From: Betaproteobacteria bacterium
GTDB lineage: Bacteria; Bdellovibrionota_B; Oligoflexia; Silvanigrellales; Silvanigrellaceae
Assembly: GCA_016868315.1 (NCBI GenBank)
Contig: VGHE01000001.1
Span: 1-64,000, forward strand
Length of the DNA: 64,000 nucleotides
Reading direction: 5' to 3'
Positions 1 through 7,982 of this stretch are shown in pieces (the first letter of the stretch is position 1; each line of letters starts with the position of its first letter). The notes under the pieces are model-generated. The model saw only the letters and a program-made list of their open reading frames with translations. It did not search any database and was not told the origin of the DNA. The position numbers were made by a program, and so were the translations under genes.

Positions 1-327
1 TCAGTTCACGAGAGATTGCGGAAAAAGTCGGACTCATGATCGTTCGATGACTGCAGCGATTGGACGGGCGGGGATGTCGACTACGAGTGGCCGGACTAAC
101 GAAGGCCCCTTCCGCATCCTAAAAAGCTCAAAACACCCGCGCTTGGCTCAGTTATCGAAACTGACCGAGGACGGCGGATGTTTGCCGTCCTTGACCCATG
201 TACCTCGGGATGGGTGGAGATTTGGGCGGTTGCACTTCCAAAATGCAAAATCGAGCACAAGGTCAGACGACGGCTGACGCAAAGGTGGGGTTGTGAAGGC
301 TGACAGGGGTGGATTTCTGAGGAGATC
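1..327. other. Stretch without a recognisable gene
   Basis: No complete gene is recognisable here. The first 50 bases on the plus strand read as a short helix-turn-helix-like tail (SSREIAEKVGL, then MIVR and a stop). It may be the end of a gene or transposase lying outside the window, but it is too short to assign. The rest, up to the stop codon of the thrA remnant, has no coding sequence with a plausible start and ribosome binding site. Confidence 0.4.
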
Positions 328-830
328 TCAAGGCGCGATTGGCATAATTTTGCCTAGCCACCCCAATAAACTCCGACTCATTTTCAGCAAGTCGGCATAC
401 AGTCCTGCAGCTGTCACTTCAAGACCAGCGCCAGGTTCCTGGACAATGAGTGGATTATCGCGGTATCTGGATGTTTTGAATTGAACCACATTATCGGCTG
501 GATTGAGGTTCGCAAAAGCATGGGTTGCAGGAAACGCCTTTAATTGAACGTTGGCTTGCCCCTGAGAGTTGAGAGTTGCAACGTACCTTAGAACTTGTCC
601 TTGCCGTTTGGCATTCACAATCAAGTGCTCAAAATAGCTGTCATACTTGTTCCAATCGCGATTAAATTGCGCGCTGAGCTCACTCGGGAGCAGCGGGTTC
701 GCTGAAACTTCTTCAAGACTCAACGGGATCTCAAATTGCCTTGCCAGGATTGTTAACTTTCGAGCAACGTCGAAACCCGAGAGACCAATCAATGGATCGG
801 GCTCCGTGTAGCCGTTCTCCTTGAACCTAT
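328..830 (-). pseudogene. thrA: 3' remnant of homoserine dehydrogenase (ThrA-like)
   Basis: The minus strand encodes about 167 residues that match the C-terminal catalytic part of homoserine dehydrogenase as found in bifunctional ThrA. Visible landmarks are NGYTEPDP followed by GLSGFDVARKL, and near the end NPLIVQEPGAG followed by EVTAAGLYADLL. The parent enzyme reduces aspartate semialdehyde to homoserine for threonine and methionine synthesis. The aspartokinase and NAD-binding parts are missing, and the reading frame has no proper start: it runs back into the truncated transposase near 830 and stops at 853-855. The natural stop codon is kept. I read this as a displaced 3' end and not a working gene; an intact thrA is expected elsewhere. 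Confidence 0.8.
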
Positions 831-1279
831 CAGACTGTCCGGGAATGGGCGATCACATCAGCCATTCGAGTCCTGTTCACTCTGCGCCGCCTTGAAGTGC
901 GTTTTCGGTGTTTGGCAATTCCCACCTCCAAACAACAGCGCCTGATGGTTGCATAGCTTGCCGCGAGGTCTTCGTCAGAGAGAAAATGCTCTCTCATATG
1001 GACAAAGTTAAAGTCGAAGTATTTCCTCTCGGCCAGGTCTGTGATCCTACGAGCGACCTCCTTCGGTGTCTTGTTCGGTGGCTCGCTTCCCACGTTTCCA
1101 TGGACCAAACCAGAAGGTCCTTCAGATTGTAGCTTTGCACGCAGTCGAGACACCAGCCGAACCGACAGCCCGAGCAGGCTTGCAGCTTGGCTTCTGGTGA
1201 TTTTGCCTTCCCTAAATCTCTGGATAACTCCCAGCGTCCTTTGCTCGCTCTCGCTCATGGCCCATGCCCTCTCTCGCAT
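830..1279 (-). pseudogene. Truncated ISNCY (IS1202-group) transposase
   Basis: The 149-residue product starts at an ATG preceded by a good ribosome binding site (GGGGGAG). Its N-terminal half is a helix-turn-helix (KITRSQAASLLGLSVR) followed by the GLVHG motif. Next comes the segment ending in the Arg-rich RRRRV stretch that precedes the DDE catalytic core in IS1202/ISNCY-type transposases. Family members are about 400 or more residues long, so the whole catalytic core is absent. The frame stops exactly where homoserine dehydrogenase sequence begins, which marks a deletion or recombination junction. The protein cannot be an active transposase, though it might still bind the IS end. Confidence 0.75.
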
Positions 1280-1416
1280 CCGCTCCCCCCGATCCTTGAG
1301 TCGAAATGATCTTCAGTTGAGGGGGCTTAGTTTACAGGGAGGGACATAATCGCTGAAAAGTTTCAGGAGTGCTACTCGGCCTGACATAATCGCTTGGGAG
1401 ATAACCCCTGACATTT
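830..1416 (-). mobile_element. Remnant of an ISNCY-type insertion sequence, one end retained
   Basis: The truncated transposase and its upstream region make up the surviving end of an insertion sequence. Upstream of the start codon the 12-mer gacataatcgct occurs twice in the same orientation (1343-1354 and 1383-1394, 40 bp apart). A shorter cctgacat repeat occurs at 1380-1387 and 1407-1414. Such repeats near an IS terminus are typical transposase binding sites. The other terminus is not visible because the element breaks off into the thrA remnant. The outer boundary near 1416 is an estimate. Confidence 0.5.
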
Positions 1417-1486
1417 TCAGTTGGTAATTACAAATTATTCAAGTCTCATCGCAATGTTTCCGATCAGTTCTAAGGGGGTATACACA

Positions 1487-2158
1487 ATGAATCAAAGAAG
1501 CGTTGCTTTTTTGTACATCGCATTGTTCTTGAACCTTTCTGCGTGTGCACCGGGATCGAACGCGGATCAAGTAAGTTTAACGGCATCTGCATCGTCCGGT
1601 CTTCCCATCATTGGGTCATGGTCTCCAGAGTCGTACGTGGGTTATTCCTACACGGCAATGAATGAGCGAGAAAATGCCATACTCGAAGTGGAACGACTGC
1701 GTTCAGAAGATTGGCAGATTGAATCGAACATTGATTCATCCGGTAACGGCTACCTCAAGACAAAAATATCCTGCAAACCGAATTCGGAAGCACTCGAAAA
1801 AAAGGTTGCGGGTATTCCATCGCCGCGCAGCTTGGGTCTTTTTCCGGATGCCGGCAAACTTAGAATTTGTGATAGTGGTAAACCAATTGAGCATCATCAA
1901 AACCATACCGTGCTCGCAATCTCCCGCACGGCTGTTCCCAGGAATCTGGGCGTGGACGGAAAGCCTCAATCTCTGCTTGAGAGTTGCTCCCGATTGCGTG
2001 GCCATCGGTTCATCCGACATCATACAGCATTCAATGCAAGACTCGGCTCAACAGGCTGCATAGGCTTCGCCGATTCGGCAGCAACACGACTGTCAATGTT
2101 GCTTGTACCGATGGGTGAGATTCACGCGGTACGAATCGATTTCAAGAGAATTCGCTGA
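1487..2158 (+). CDS. Lipoprotein with an L,D-transpeptidase-like cysteine motif
   Basis: A 223-residue exported protein starts at the ATG at 1487, which has a TAAGGGGG ribosome binding site 8 bases upstream. The signal peptide ends in the lipobox LSAC (Cys20), so the mature protein should be lipid-anchored. Near the C-terminus HH, LGSTGCIGF and a following GEIHAVRI strand resemble the catalytic block of YkuD-type L,D-transpeptidases (usually HG, then SHGCIRM, then a GTPV strand). Those enzymes cross-link peptidoglycan or attach proteins to it. The match is short and the His-Gly pair is altered, so the activity is uncertain. It lies beside the IS remnant and a second small lipoprotein gene. 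Confidence 0.55.
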   Translation: MNQRSVAFLYIALFLNLSACAPGSNADQVSLTASASSGLPIIGSWSPESYVGYSYTAMNERENAILEVERLRSEDWQIESNIDSSGNGYLKTKISCKPNSEALEKKVAGIPSPRSLGLFPDAGKLRICDSGKPIEHHQNHTVLAISRTAVPRNLGVDGKPQSLLESCSRLRGHRFIRHHTAFNARLGSTGCIGFADSAATRLSMLLVPMGEIHAVRIDFKRIR

Positions 2159-2206
2159 ATTCCAAAGTTAAATTTAATAATTTTATCCGTTATGTGAGGA
2201 TTCACG

Positions 2207-2845
2207 ATGAGAAAATCATGCAATGTACCCTTTGCGTCAGTGTTTTTTGCAGTCACTGCTTGTGGTTCTGGTGGACAAAATTCGAACCTCCAGAATACTG
2301 AATCCGTTTCCAACAGCGATTACAAAGGTCGCTATGCGATTTCGGCATCTGTTGTTTCGAGCAAAAATAGCGGTGAGTCGGAGTATTGTTTTCTCCAGCT
2401 CCGCGGTCTGGGCGATGCAGAGTTGAAGGCGGAAGATATGGGCGGTGTCACAGATGTAGCTGCAGTCTACCCGAAGTCGATTTCGTTCGCTTCGTTGAAG
2501 AACTTGCGTAGTCCGGAACTCCGGCGGGCAGTGAATCTTGCTAACGATGTCAGGACATCAACTGGGTGGAGAGCGTTGCAGGCTGATGTGAAGCAAGCAG
2601 CGGCCGGCACAGGATCAGCGGGCTTCGATTGCAATGCGACCGCGGACTCTGTCAAGGCGACGTTGGGACTGGCATCACCGAGTGAATCGTCTCTTGCATT
2701 CGGTAGCCGTACTTTTTGGGGAATGTGCATTTGGGCATGCGCGGTGGTCTCCCAACCACCTGCAGATTACTGGCCAACTCGAATGCCTCGTCACTCTGCT
2801 GGTCAAGGAATTGAACTGCCAGATTATCCGCGGAGAAGATACTGA
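2207..2845 (+). CDS. Small lipoprotein of unknown function
   Basis: This 212-residue protein starts at an ATG with a TGAGGA ribosome binding site. Its signal peptide ends in the lipobox VTAC (Cys19), followed by a Gly/Ser/Asn-rich linker typical of lipoproteins. I do not recognise the globular part. The last 40 residues are rich in Trp, Pro and Arg (CIWACAVV, then PRRRY) and look unlike the preceding segment. Another frame stays open past the stop to 2882, so a late frameshift is possible but not shown. It lies 48 bases after the preceding lipoprotein gene on the same strand, so the two may be cotranscribed. Confidence 0.5.
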   Translation: MRKSCNVPFASVFFAVTACGSGGQNSNLQNTESVSNSDYKGRYAISASVVSSKNSGESEYCFLQLRGLGDAELKAEDMGGVTDVAAVYPKSISFASLKNLRSPELRRAVNLANDVRTSTGWRALQADVKQAAAGTGSAGFDCNATADSVKATLGLASPSESSLAFGSRTFWGMCIWACAVVSQPPADYWPTRMPRHSAGQGIELPDYPRRRY

Positions 2846-3060
2846 CACTTGGAAATCAAACCCGGGAATTGTTCAGGTGTGACAACAGCCGTCCTCACAT
2901 TGAATCAACCGCATGCGCACACCTGACGGTTGCGGGTTACAATGAACTTGAAACTGATGTTCAGCGTTCGAACCAGCACGTTTGTACCTGACGTCTTTAC
3001 CGAACCCAAACCAATCACGTTGAACAATCGAGGTCATCGGTCTTCTTTTCACAAACTGAG

Positions 3061-3252
3061 TTAAAACTTACAAGTTCCCGGAACGCGCGGGAATGGAATG
3101 ACATCGCGCACGTTGCCCATTCCTGTGATCCAAACGAGCAAACGCTCAAGTCCAAGCCCGAATCCGCTAGACGAGTTTTGGGGCATTGATTTGCGCTGCG
3201 AAAATCTTGCATCATGCACTTGATAGAATTGTCCGAAAATCCAATGGAGCGC
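3061..3252 (-). pseudogene. asnS: 3' remnant of asparaginyl-tRNA synthetase
   Basis: The minus strand encodes about 64 residues matching the extreme C-terminus of asparaginyl-tRNA synthetase. Class II motif 3 is clear ([11 protein letters not shown]), followed by [14 protein letters not shown], a few more residues and a natural TAA stop. The frame is closed upstream by a stop at 3253-3255, so the rest of the enzyme, including ATP-binding motif 2 and the anticodon-binding domain, is absent. It cannot be functional. Like the thrA fragment, it is a 3' end with an intact stop on the same strand, about 2.2 kb away. Confidence 0.8.
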
Positions 3253-3274
3253 TCATAATCACGGAGCCTAAAGA

Positions 3275-4150
3275 TCAACGCACAGGAATCAATGGGTTTT
3301 TAACAAAAAAATAACCAACATTCCCTCTATAAAACGTCGTGCCCGAGGCATAAAGACCGACTCCGTAGCCCGTGGTGTTGTTGACCCACGTGTTGCCACC
3401 ATTGGTGGAAATGGAAAGCCCCTGACTCGTCGCCGCATATATCGTCTCGCCAACAGCGAAGACAGCACGGACCTGATTGCTTGCGATTGAGGTGAAGGAA
3501 GCAGAGTTTTGTGGAAGCACCCAAAACTCTGAGCACCTCACAACAACATTGGTAGCTGGCATCGCAGAAATTTTTCCGTTGTTGTTGTATAGGGCGCAGG
3601 TTTGCTCGGCTGGCTGAGTCTTGATTTGAACCGAATAAGTTGCACCCACAGACGTCGGGTTTGGAAAATTAAATGAACCGTTCGCACTCAGATTGAGAAC
3701 CTCGAGAGTGCCGTCGGGTCTTGTATTGTTGAGAACAACTGAGCCGGAGAGTCCTGTTACCTGAACAGGAACTCCAAAGGAATCAGTGATCGGTGCGCCG
3801 ACTCCAGTTGCCATTTCTCCTGCAGAATTTTTTGTTACGACTAGAAGGTGAGTTGCACCTTGAGGTTTTGCGGTGCTTGCCGGAATTTGAACTGACAACT
3901 TGCTCAGAGATTTTGAAAGAGTCGCGATGGGCGCAGAATTGAGTTTCGTTCGTGGTCCAGAACCCCAATACAGCACGTAGCTCGACAAAACGAGTTCATC
4001 ACTCGCCCTGGTTATCTGCACCTCGCCACTGAGCAATCCACCTCGTTCGGCCGTATCCGTGAAGGCCACGCTGGTTGCGGCACTGGTGGGTGGACGACCG
4101 CTCGCTATGAAGTCGCTGTTTGTGTCGTTCGGCAGTATTTGAAAACGCAT
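3275..4150 (-). pseudogene. Fragment of a surface repeat protein (extracellular lipoprotein-like)
   Basis: The 291-residue frame contains two domains that occur in long multi-repeat surface lipoproteins. The first is a VAFTDT...GGLLSGEVQITRA...YVLYWGS module. The second is a GLSGSVVLNN...LNLSANGSFNFP...QTCALYNNNG module ending in VVVRCS. A single beta-propeller-like repeat follows (IYAATSQGLSISTNGGNTW), then a degenerate copy and an early stop. There is no signal peptide at the N-terminus, and the propeller would need several more repeats. I therefore call it a gene fragment truncated at both ends. It could still be transcribed, but no export signal is visible. Confidence 0.55.
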
Positions 4151-4442
4151 TCATAGAATGCACCAGATTACATCGGAAACGAGGGTGTCAGCTCTCACAT
4201 GAATGCATTCTAGAAAGTTCACGGGGCTCCAGTACCTGTCCCTAAAGGTCTGTCGATTTATCCAAATGGGAGGCTCTGATGATGTTCCTTTCTCGCACCC
4301 AAATACCTCTGCTCCGATACTCGTCGGAGTCGTCCCAATTCTATACCGAGCAATCTTTTGAACGCGGAGAAAGCCAACTCAAGGAGGCTGAACGTCCCAC
4401 AGGGATTCCCTGCGGTCACAATTGAACGCAAATCGTTTTCCC
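4151..4442. other. Gene-free stretch next to tRNA-Ser
   Basis: About 290 bases hold no gene I can support. A gaatgca element occurs in inverted and direct copies near 4147-4160 and 4202-4214 (including the palindrome gaatgcattc). No integrase or second tRNA fragment is visible. The stretch separates the decayed region from the tRNA-Ser terminator. Confidence 0.35.
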
Positions 4443-4480
4443 AAAACAAAAAGCCCAAGCACTTCTTGTGCTTGGGCTTT
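4443..4480 (-). terminator. Rho-independent terminator after tRNA-Ser
   Basis: A perfect 13-bp stem (4450-4462 with 4468-4480, core agcccaagcac) with a 5-base loop lies three bases after the tRNA CCA end on the minus strand. A T-rich run (tttgtttt) follows it. Confidence 0.9.
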
Positions 4481-4483
4481 ACA

Positions 4484-4571
4484 TGGCGGAGAAGGGGGGA
4501 TTCGAACCCCCGGTACCTTTCGGTACGCCTGATTTCGAATCAGGTACGTTCAGCCACTCCGACACCTCTCC
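4484..4571 (-). tRNA. tRNA-Ser (anticodon CGA)
   Basis: The 88-base minus-strand sequence folds as a class II tRNA. It has an acceptor stem GGAGAGG/CTTCTCC, a D arm starting TCGGAGTGG, and the anticodon loop TTCGAAA with anticodon CGA. A long variable arm (gtacc/ggtac) and the T loop TTCGAAT follow. Discriminator G and an encoded CCA end are present. It closely resembles E. coli serV-type tRNA-Ser(CGA), which reads UCG codons. It borders the decayed region on its downstream side, a common position for integrated elements. Confidence 0.95.
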
Positions 4572-4737
4572 GCAGCTGTGCTGGGGTAGGTAGCATAGCG
4601 GGGCGAGGCTTGCAAAGCCCCCGCATAATTGTCCCCGACTGGAGTCTCTCGATAGTCCCGAAAACTGGAATTTTCGGAGATTTACCTGAACTCAAGGAGC
4701 TGCGGGGATACCGGGCTCTTGCGCTTTCTAGCAAGAA

Positions 4738-5337
4738 CTAGCTCACCTTCTCCGCCATAACCTGGACCACGGCACTTTGCCCGTGGTGTCCTTGGCCCTC
4801 GCGAACATCGCGTTCGATTTCCTGACCTACGACGAACGTGAGTCCGGTGAGTTCTTGCTTCAATTCAGCAAGCTGCATCAGCATGTCGGGTGCTTTGGGG
4901 CCACCCGTGCCATGTTTGAGCTGCGCAGGAGTGTAGGCTTCAAGAATCAAAAGCCCCCCGGGCTTGAGAGCCTTTACAATATCGGTATGCACCTTCTTGC
5001 GCAGCGCTGATGGCAGATGGCACCAAATGGAAACAATGACATCCCACTGTGCATTGCCGAGAGTGAAATCGTTGAGGTCTGCCAACAAGGTTTCTACGTG
5101 TGCATCTTTTTCTTGTGCGAGCTGCTGTGTTTTCTCGAGGCCGACTTTCGATGCGTCGACTGCCATCACGCTCGCTGTGGGATAGGTTGTCGCGATGTAA
5201 ACGGCATTTCGACCTTCGCCTTCAGCAAGGCACAGAACCTTATCGCCTGGCTTAATGTGAGCAACGCTCTCTTTCAGAAAATCGTTCGGTTCCTTGCCGT
5301 AAAAATAATCTGTGCCGGCGTATCGTTCATCCCACAT
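4738..5337 (-). CDS. SAM-dependent methyltransferase (TehB/class I-like)
   Basis: This is a 199-residue class I methyltransferase. The start is set at the ATG at 5337 (protein begins MWDERYAG) because GAGGT lies just upstream, and small methyltransferases of this type usually start with a W-x-x-R-Y-x segment. SAM-binding motif I appears as VLCLAEGEGRNA, the acidic end of strand 2 as MAVDASKVG, and the post-I region as WDVIVSIWCHLP, followed by LKPGGLLILEAYTP. The substrate is not evident; related proteins act on tellurite, thiopurines or small thiol/oxyanion substrates. The gene stands between tRNA-Ser and a secreted protein, with no obvious operon partner. Confidence 0.8.
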   Translation of the reverse strand: MWDERYAGTDYFYGKEPNDFLKESVAHIKPGDKVLCLAEGEGRNAVYIATTYPTASVMAVDASKVGLEKTQQLAQEKDAHVETLLADLNDFTLGNAQWDVIVSIWCHLPSALRKKVHTDIVKALKPGGLLILEAYTPAQLKHGTGGPKAPDMLMQLAELKQELTGLTFVVGQEIERDVREGQGHHGQSAVVQVMAEKVS

Positions 5338-5417
5338 TTTTACCTCAATACAGAAGGTATAAAGCTTGTGCTCAAGGGGTTTCCCATCTCGAGAGCACAA
5401 GCTAATGCGCTTACCCG

Positions 5418-5822
5418 TTAGCGTCCACTGGTACAGTTGAGCCAGCGGACTTGGTCGAGTGTGAACTCGCCTACGGTGATTTCCATTTCCAAATAAACAG
5501 AGTTGCCATCGAGGCCAGCGGGAACGGAGAGCTTAACGTTCGACTGCGCATCTTTTCCCGTGAAAATGAAGTGGCTCCAGGTTGTGCTTGTTCTGGTCAC
5601 TTCAAACTTGCCTTGCACAGCGGGTTGGCTTGCGTCGGGTGCAAAGCTGTAGGTGAACGTGCCTGCGTTGGTCTGTTCGCGGATTCGGAGCTCATAGCGA
5701 GTCTTCTCGGCAGAGTTTTCAAAGGCACAGATATACTGCGGTGCTGCATGTGCATAAGTTGTGGATAAAAAACTCAGCGCAAGTGCGGCGGACAAAAAAA
5801 GTGCGTGAACGTTATTTTTCAT
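5418..5822 (-). CDS. Small secreted protein of unknown function
   Basis: The 134-residue protein has a clear signal peptide (positive MKNN start, hydrophobic core, likely cleavage after YAHA) and a strong ribosome binding site (GGAGG). The mature part of about 108 residues is predicted to be beta-rich, with two cysteines (YICAF near the N-terminus and LNCTS at the C-terminus) that could form a disulfide. I recognise no family. It is transcribed away from the sulfur operon and is probably periplasmic or secreted. Confidence 0.6.
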   Translation of the reverse strand: MKNNVHALFLSAALALSFLSTTYAHAAPQYICAFENSAEKTRYELRIREQTNAGTFTYSFAPDASQPAVQGKFEVTRTSTTWSHFIFTGKDAQSNVKLSVPAGLDGNSVYLEMEITVGEFTLDQVRWLNCTSGR

Positions 5823-6129
5823 GATTGGAACCTCCTCCCGAGCGGGTACGAGAGCCTTTAGTGTGAGCTTTTAAAACCCGCAATTTAAAAGATCCAAATA
5901 TCCCCTTTCAGGCCGCGCGGCCGAAAATGCAGCGCGGAGAAGGAGCGGGGTCAGGCGGCCAGGAGCCCGCGGCCAGCGTGCCTGCCGCGAGAAAGTGCTG
6001 AGTCAAATTTATAACTAATCTAAATCAATTATTATGGAAACTTAATCCGCTTGTTTAATTATTTAATTAAATACTTGAATATAACTTCCGAAGAGACTAG
6101 CATCAGGAATCGAAGCATGGAGGTTCCCT
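5823..6129. promoter_or_regulatory. Divergent intergenic region upstream of the sulfur operon
   Basis: This 307-base region separates the secreted protein (minus strand) from the rhodanese operon (plus strand). The part from 5911 to 5997 is very GC-rich with several short inverted repeats (ggccgcgcggcc). The part from 6005 to 6085 is very AT-rich and contains the perfect 12-bp palindrome atttaattaaat (6061-6072). ArsR-family repressors of persulfide operons often bind AT-rich palindromes of this kind. The palindrome is therefore a candidate operator, possibly for the ArsR-rhodanese protein encoded at 12012-12746. A GGAGG site lies before the rhodanese start. Confidence 0.4.
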
Positions 6130-6438
6130 ATGACTCTTCTCAAAATGAACTGCCCGGAATTTATGGCTCGCTACAAAGCAGCCGCGCCCGGCAGCACTGT
6201 GATGCTGGATGTACGCAACAACGATGAAGTCGCAGCAGGCATGCTGCCCAACGCTGTTCATATTCCCCTCGGCGAGCTCCCTGCCCGCGCAGGTGAGCTC
6301 GATAAACAAAAAGAAATTTATTTGTATTGCCGCAGCGGAAACAGAACACAAATGGCCTTCGATATTCTGAAGCAGGCTGGGTTTTTAAATGTGATTTGTT
6401 CCGTGCAAGGCGGATATGACCTGCTGAAGACACTCTGA
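6130..6438 (+). CDS. Single-domain rhodanese (thiosulfate/persulfide sulfurtransferase)
   Basis: A 102-residue single rhodanese domain has LDVRNNDE near residues 26-33 and the active-site loop YCRSGNRT with catalytic Cys67. Rhodaneses of this size move sulfane sulfur between thiosulfate, glutathione persulfide and cyanide or protein thiols. It is the first gene of a five-gene run whose other members oxidise persulfide and export or import sulfur anions. Its likely job is to exchange sulfur between the glutathione persulfide pool and thiosulfate. No signal peptide is seen, so it is cytoplasmic. Confidence 0.9.
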   Translation: MTLLKMNCPEFMARYKAAAPGSTVMLDVRNNDEVAAGMLPNAVHIPLGELPARAGELDKQKEIYLYCRSGNRTQMAFDILKQAGFLNVICSVQGGYDLLKTL

Positions 6439-6450
6439 GGAGGCACTCAA

Positions 6451-7176
6451 ATGAGTAGAATTATCTTTGAGCAATATCTCGATGAAGAAACATCAACCTA
6501 TACCTTTCTGATTGCCGATCCTAAAACCCGTGAAGCAGCATTGGTTGACTCGGTGCGTGAGAACGTTTCTTTTTACAAAAAACGCGTTCAAGAGCTGGGT
6601 TTGAATCTGCGCTATCTTCTTGAAACGCATGTTCACGCCGATCACGTGACTGGCAATGGCCTCCTTCAAGATGCTTTCCCCAACGCTCAGGTCGGTTTGA
6701 GCGAGAAGGCAAATGTGAAGTTTCCGCACATTCCGTTGGCCGACGGCGCCACATTGAAGGTCGGTGAAATCGAAATCCAGACCTTCTATACACCTGGTCA
6801 CACCAGCGAGAGCCTCACGTTCCTTGTGGATGGCAATCGTCTCCTTACCGGCGACACCCTGTTTATTGGCTCATGCGGTCGTACCGATTTTCAAGCGGGC
6901 GATTCCAAAATGATGTTCCAAAGCCTCAAGCGTTTGGCTGCTCTGCCTGCTGAAACACTTGTGTATCCTGGCCACGACTACAATAAACGCTGGGTGTCTT
7001 CGATTGGTGAGCAGCTGGTGAGCAACAAGCTCCTTTCCATGACAGAAGCAGAGTTCATTGCGGAGCTCGACAGCTGGAAACTTCCGCCACCTCGGAAAAT
7101 CAAAGAATCAGTTCCGGCAAATCTTCTGAATGGTCGTTCGCCCGCTGAAGTTCGGTCTGCTGAGGCTCGGGCATGA
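6451..7176 (+). CDS. Persulfide dioxygenase (ETHE1-like metallo-beta-lactamase fold)
   Basis: The 241-residue protein has the ETHE1/Blh pattern: THVHADHVTGN (His60, His62, Asp64, His65), then YTPGHTSES (His117), GDTLFIGSCGRTDF (Asp135) and YPGHDY. ETHE1-type enzymes are mononuclear non-haem iron proteins that oxidise glutathione persulfide to sulfite using oxygen. Iron ligands correspond to His60, His117 and Asp135. It follows the rhodanese gene by 12 bases with an AGGAGG ribosome binding site, and its stop overlaps the next start (ATGA). The expected product, sulfite, fits the downstream exporter. Confidence 0.92.
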   Translation: MSRIIFEQYLDEETSTYTFLIADPKTREAALVDSVRENVSFYKKRVQELGLNLRYLLETHVHADHVTGNGLLQDAFPNAQVGLSEKANVKFPHIPLADGATLKVGEIEIQTFYTPGHTSESLTFLVDGNRLLTGDTLFIGSCGRTDFQAGDSKMMFQSLKRLAALPAETLVYPGHDYNKRWVSSIGEQLVSNKLLSMTEAEFIAELDSWKLPPPRKIKESVPANLLNGRSPAEVRSAEARA

Positions 7177-7982
7177 TGACCCCTTTATTTATCGTCGGGC
7201 TTTTTTTGAGCCTGCTCATTGGCGTCTCCCTCGGCCTCTTGGGAGGCGGAGGGAGCATCCTCACGGTGCCGATTCTGCATTATGTGTTCGGCTTGAATGC
7301 AAGTGAATCCACCGCACTTTCACTCTTCATTGTTGGTCTAACTGCAGCCGCGGGTTCGATTGCGTACGCGCGTCGCAAAGAGATTGCCTGGCGTGAAGGA
7401 TTGATTTTTTCCATCCCAAGCGTTCTGGCAGTGTATGCAACGCGCCGCTTTGCGCTTCCGGCGCTTCCAGCCGAGATGTCTGCCTTGGGTTTTACATTCA
7501 GCAAAGACACTCTCATTCTGCTCGTTTTTAGTGTTGTCATGTTGCTTGCGGCATCTGCAATGCTCAGGCCTTCCAAGGCAAAACCCTCCAGCGATGCTCA
7601 TTTGAATCTCGCTCGTGTGCTGCTCATCGTGCTGGAAGGAGCAGTGGTTGGTGGTGTCACTGGATTTGTGGGAGCGGGTGGAGGGTTTCTGATTGTGCCT
7701 GCGTTGGTGATACTCGTAGGCCTGGATATGAAGCGTGCGGTTGGCACATCGCTGGTGGTGATTGCATCGAAGTCCTTGATTGGCTTTGCGGGTGACCTTT
7801 CGGCTGGAACACACATCAACATGAATGTTCTCACGTTCATCACCCTGGCTTCGCTGGTGGGAATGGCTGTGGGAACAAAATTGGTGACGAAAGTTTCGAA
7901 TGAAAAATTGAAGCCAGCGTTCGGTTGGTTTGTTCTTATTATGGGAACATTTATTTTACTGAAGGAGACCCTACTCAAATGA
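7173..7982 (+). CDS. TauE/SafE-family membrane permease, likely sulfite exporter
   Basis: A 269-residue integral membrane protein with about eight transmembrane segments. It shows the TauE/SafE signature at both halves: SLGLLGGGGSILTVP early and VTGFVGAGGGFLIVPAL after the middle. The family exports sulfite, sulfoacetate or related anions. Its start overlaps the stop of the persulfide dioxygenase gene (ATGA at 7173-7176) and its stop overlaps the next gene, so translation is coupled. Export of sulfite made by the dioxygenase is the simplest role. Confidence 0.88.
   Translation: MMTPLFIVGLFLSLLIGVSLGLLGGGGSILTVPILHYVFGLNASESTALSLFIVGLTAAAGSIAYARRKEIAWREGLIFSIPSVLAVYATRRFALPALPAEMSALGFTFSKDTLILLVFSVVMLLAASAMLRPSKAKPSSDAHLNLARVLLIVLEGAVVGGVTGFVGAGGGFLIVPALVILVGLDMKRAVGTSLVVIASKSLIGFAGDLSAGTHINMNVLTFITLASLVGMAVGTKLVTKVSNEKLKPAFGWFVLIMGTFILLKETLLK

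Noticed and set aside
2634-2882. Alternative reading frame beyond the stop of the 2207-2845 lipoprotein gene, as proof of a frameshift
   Set aside because: The frame is open, but I recognise no domain in either version and cannot show the shift.
3015-3278. An 87-residue open frame covering the asnS remnant
   Set aside because: It is in another frame than the clear AsnRS C-terminus and has no signal or domain.
4358-4741. Plus-strand open frame across tRNA-Ser
   Set aside because: It reads across a tRNA and its terminator and has no plausible start or function.
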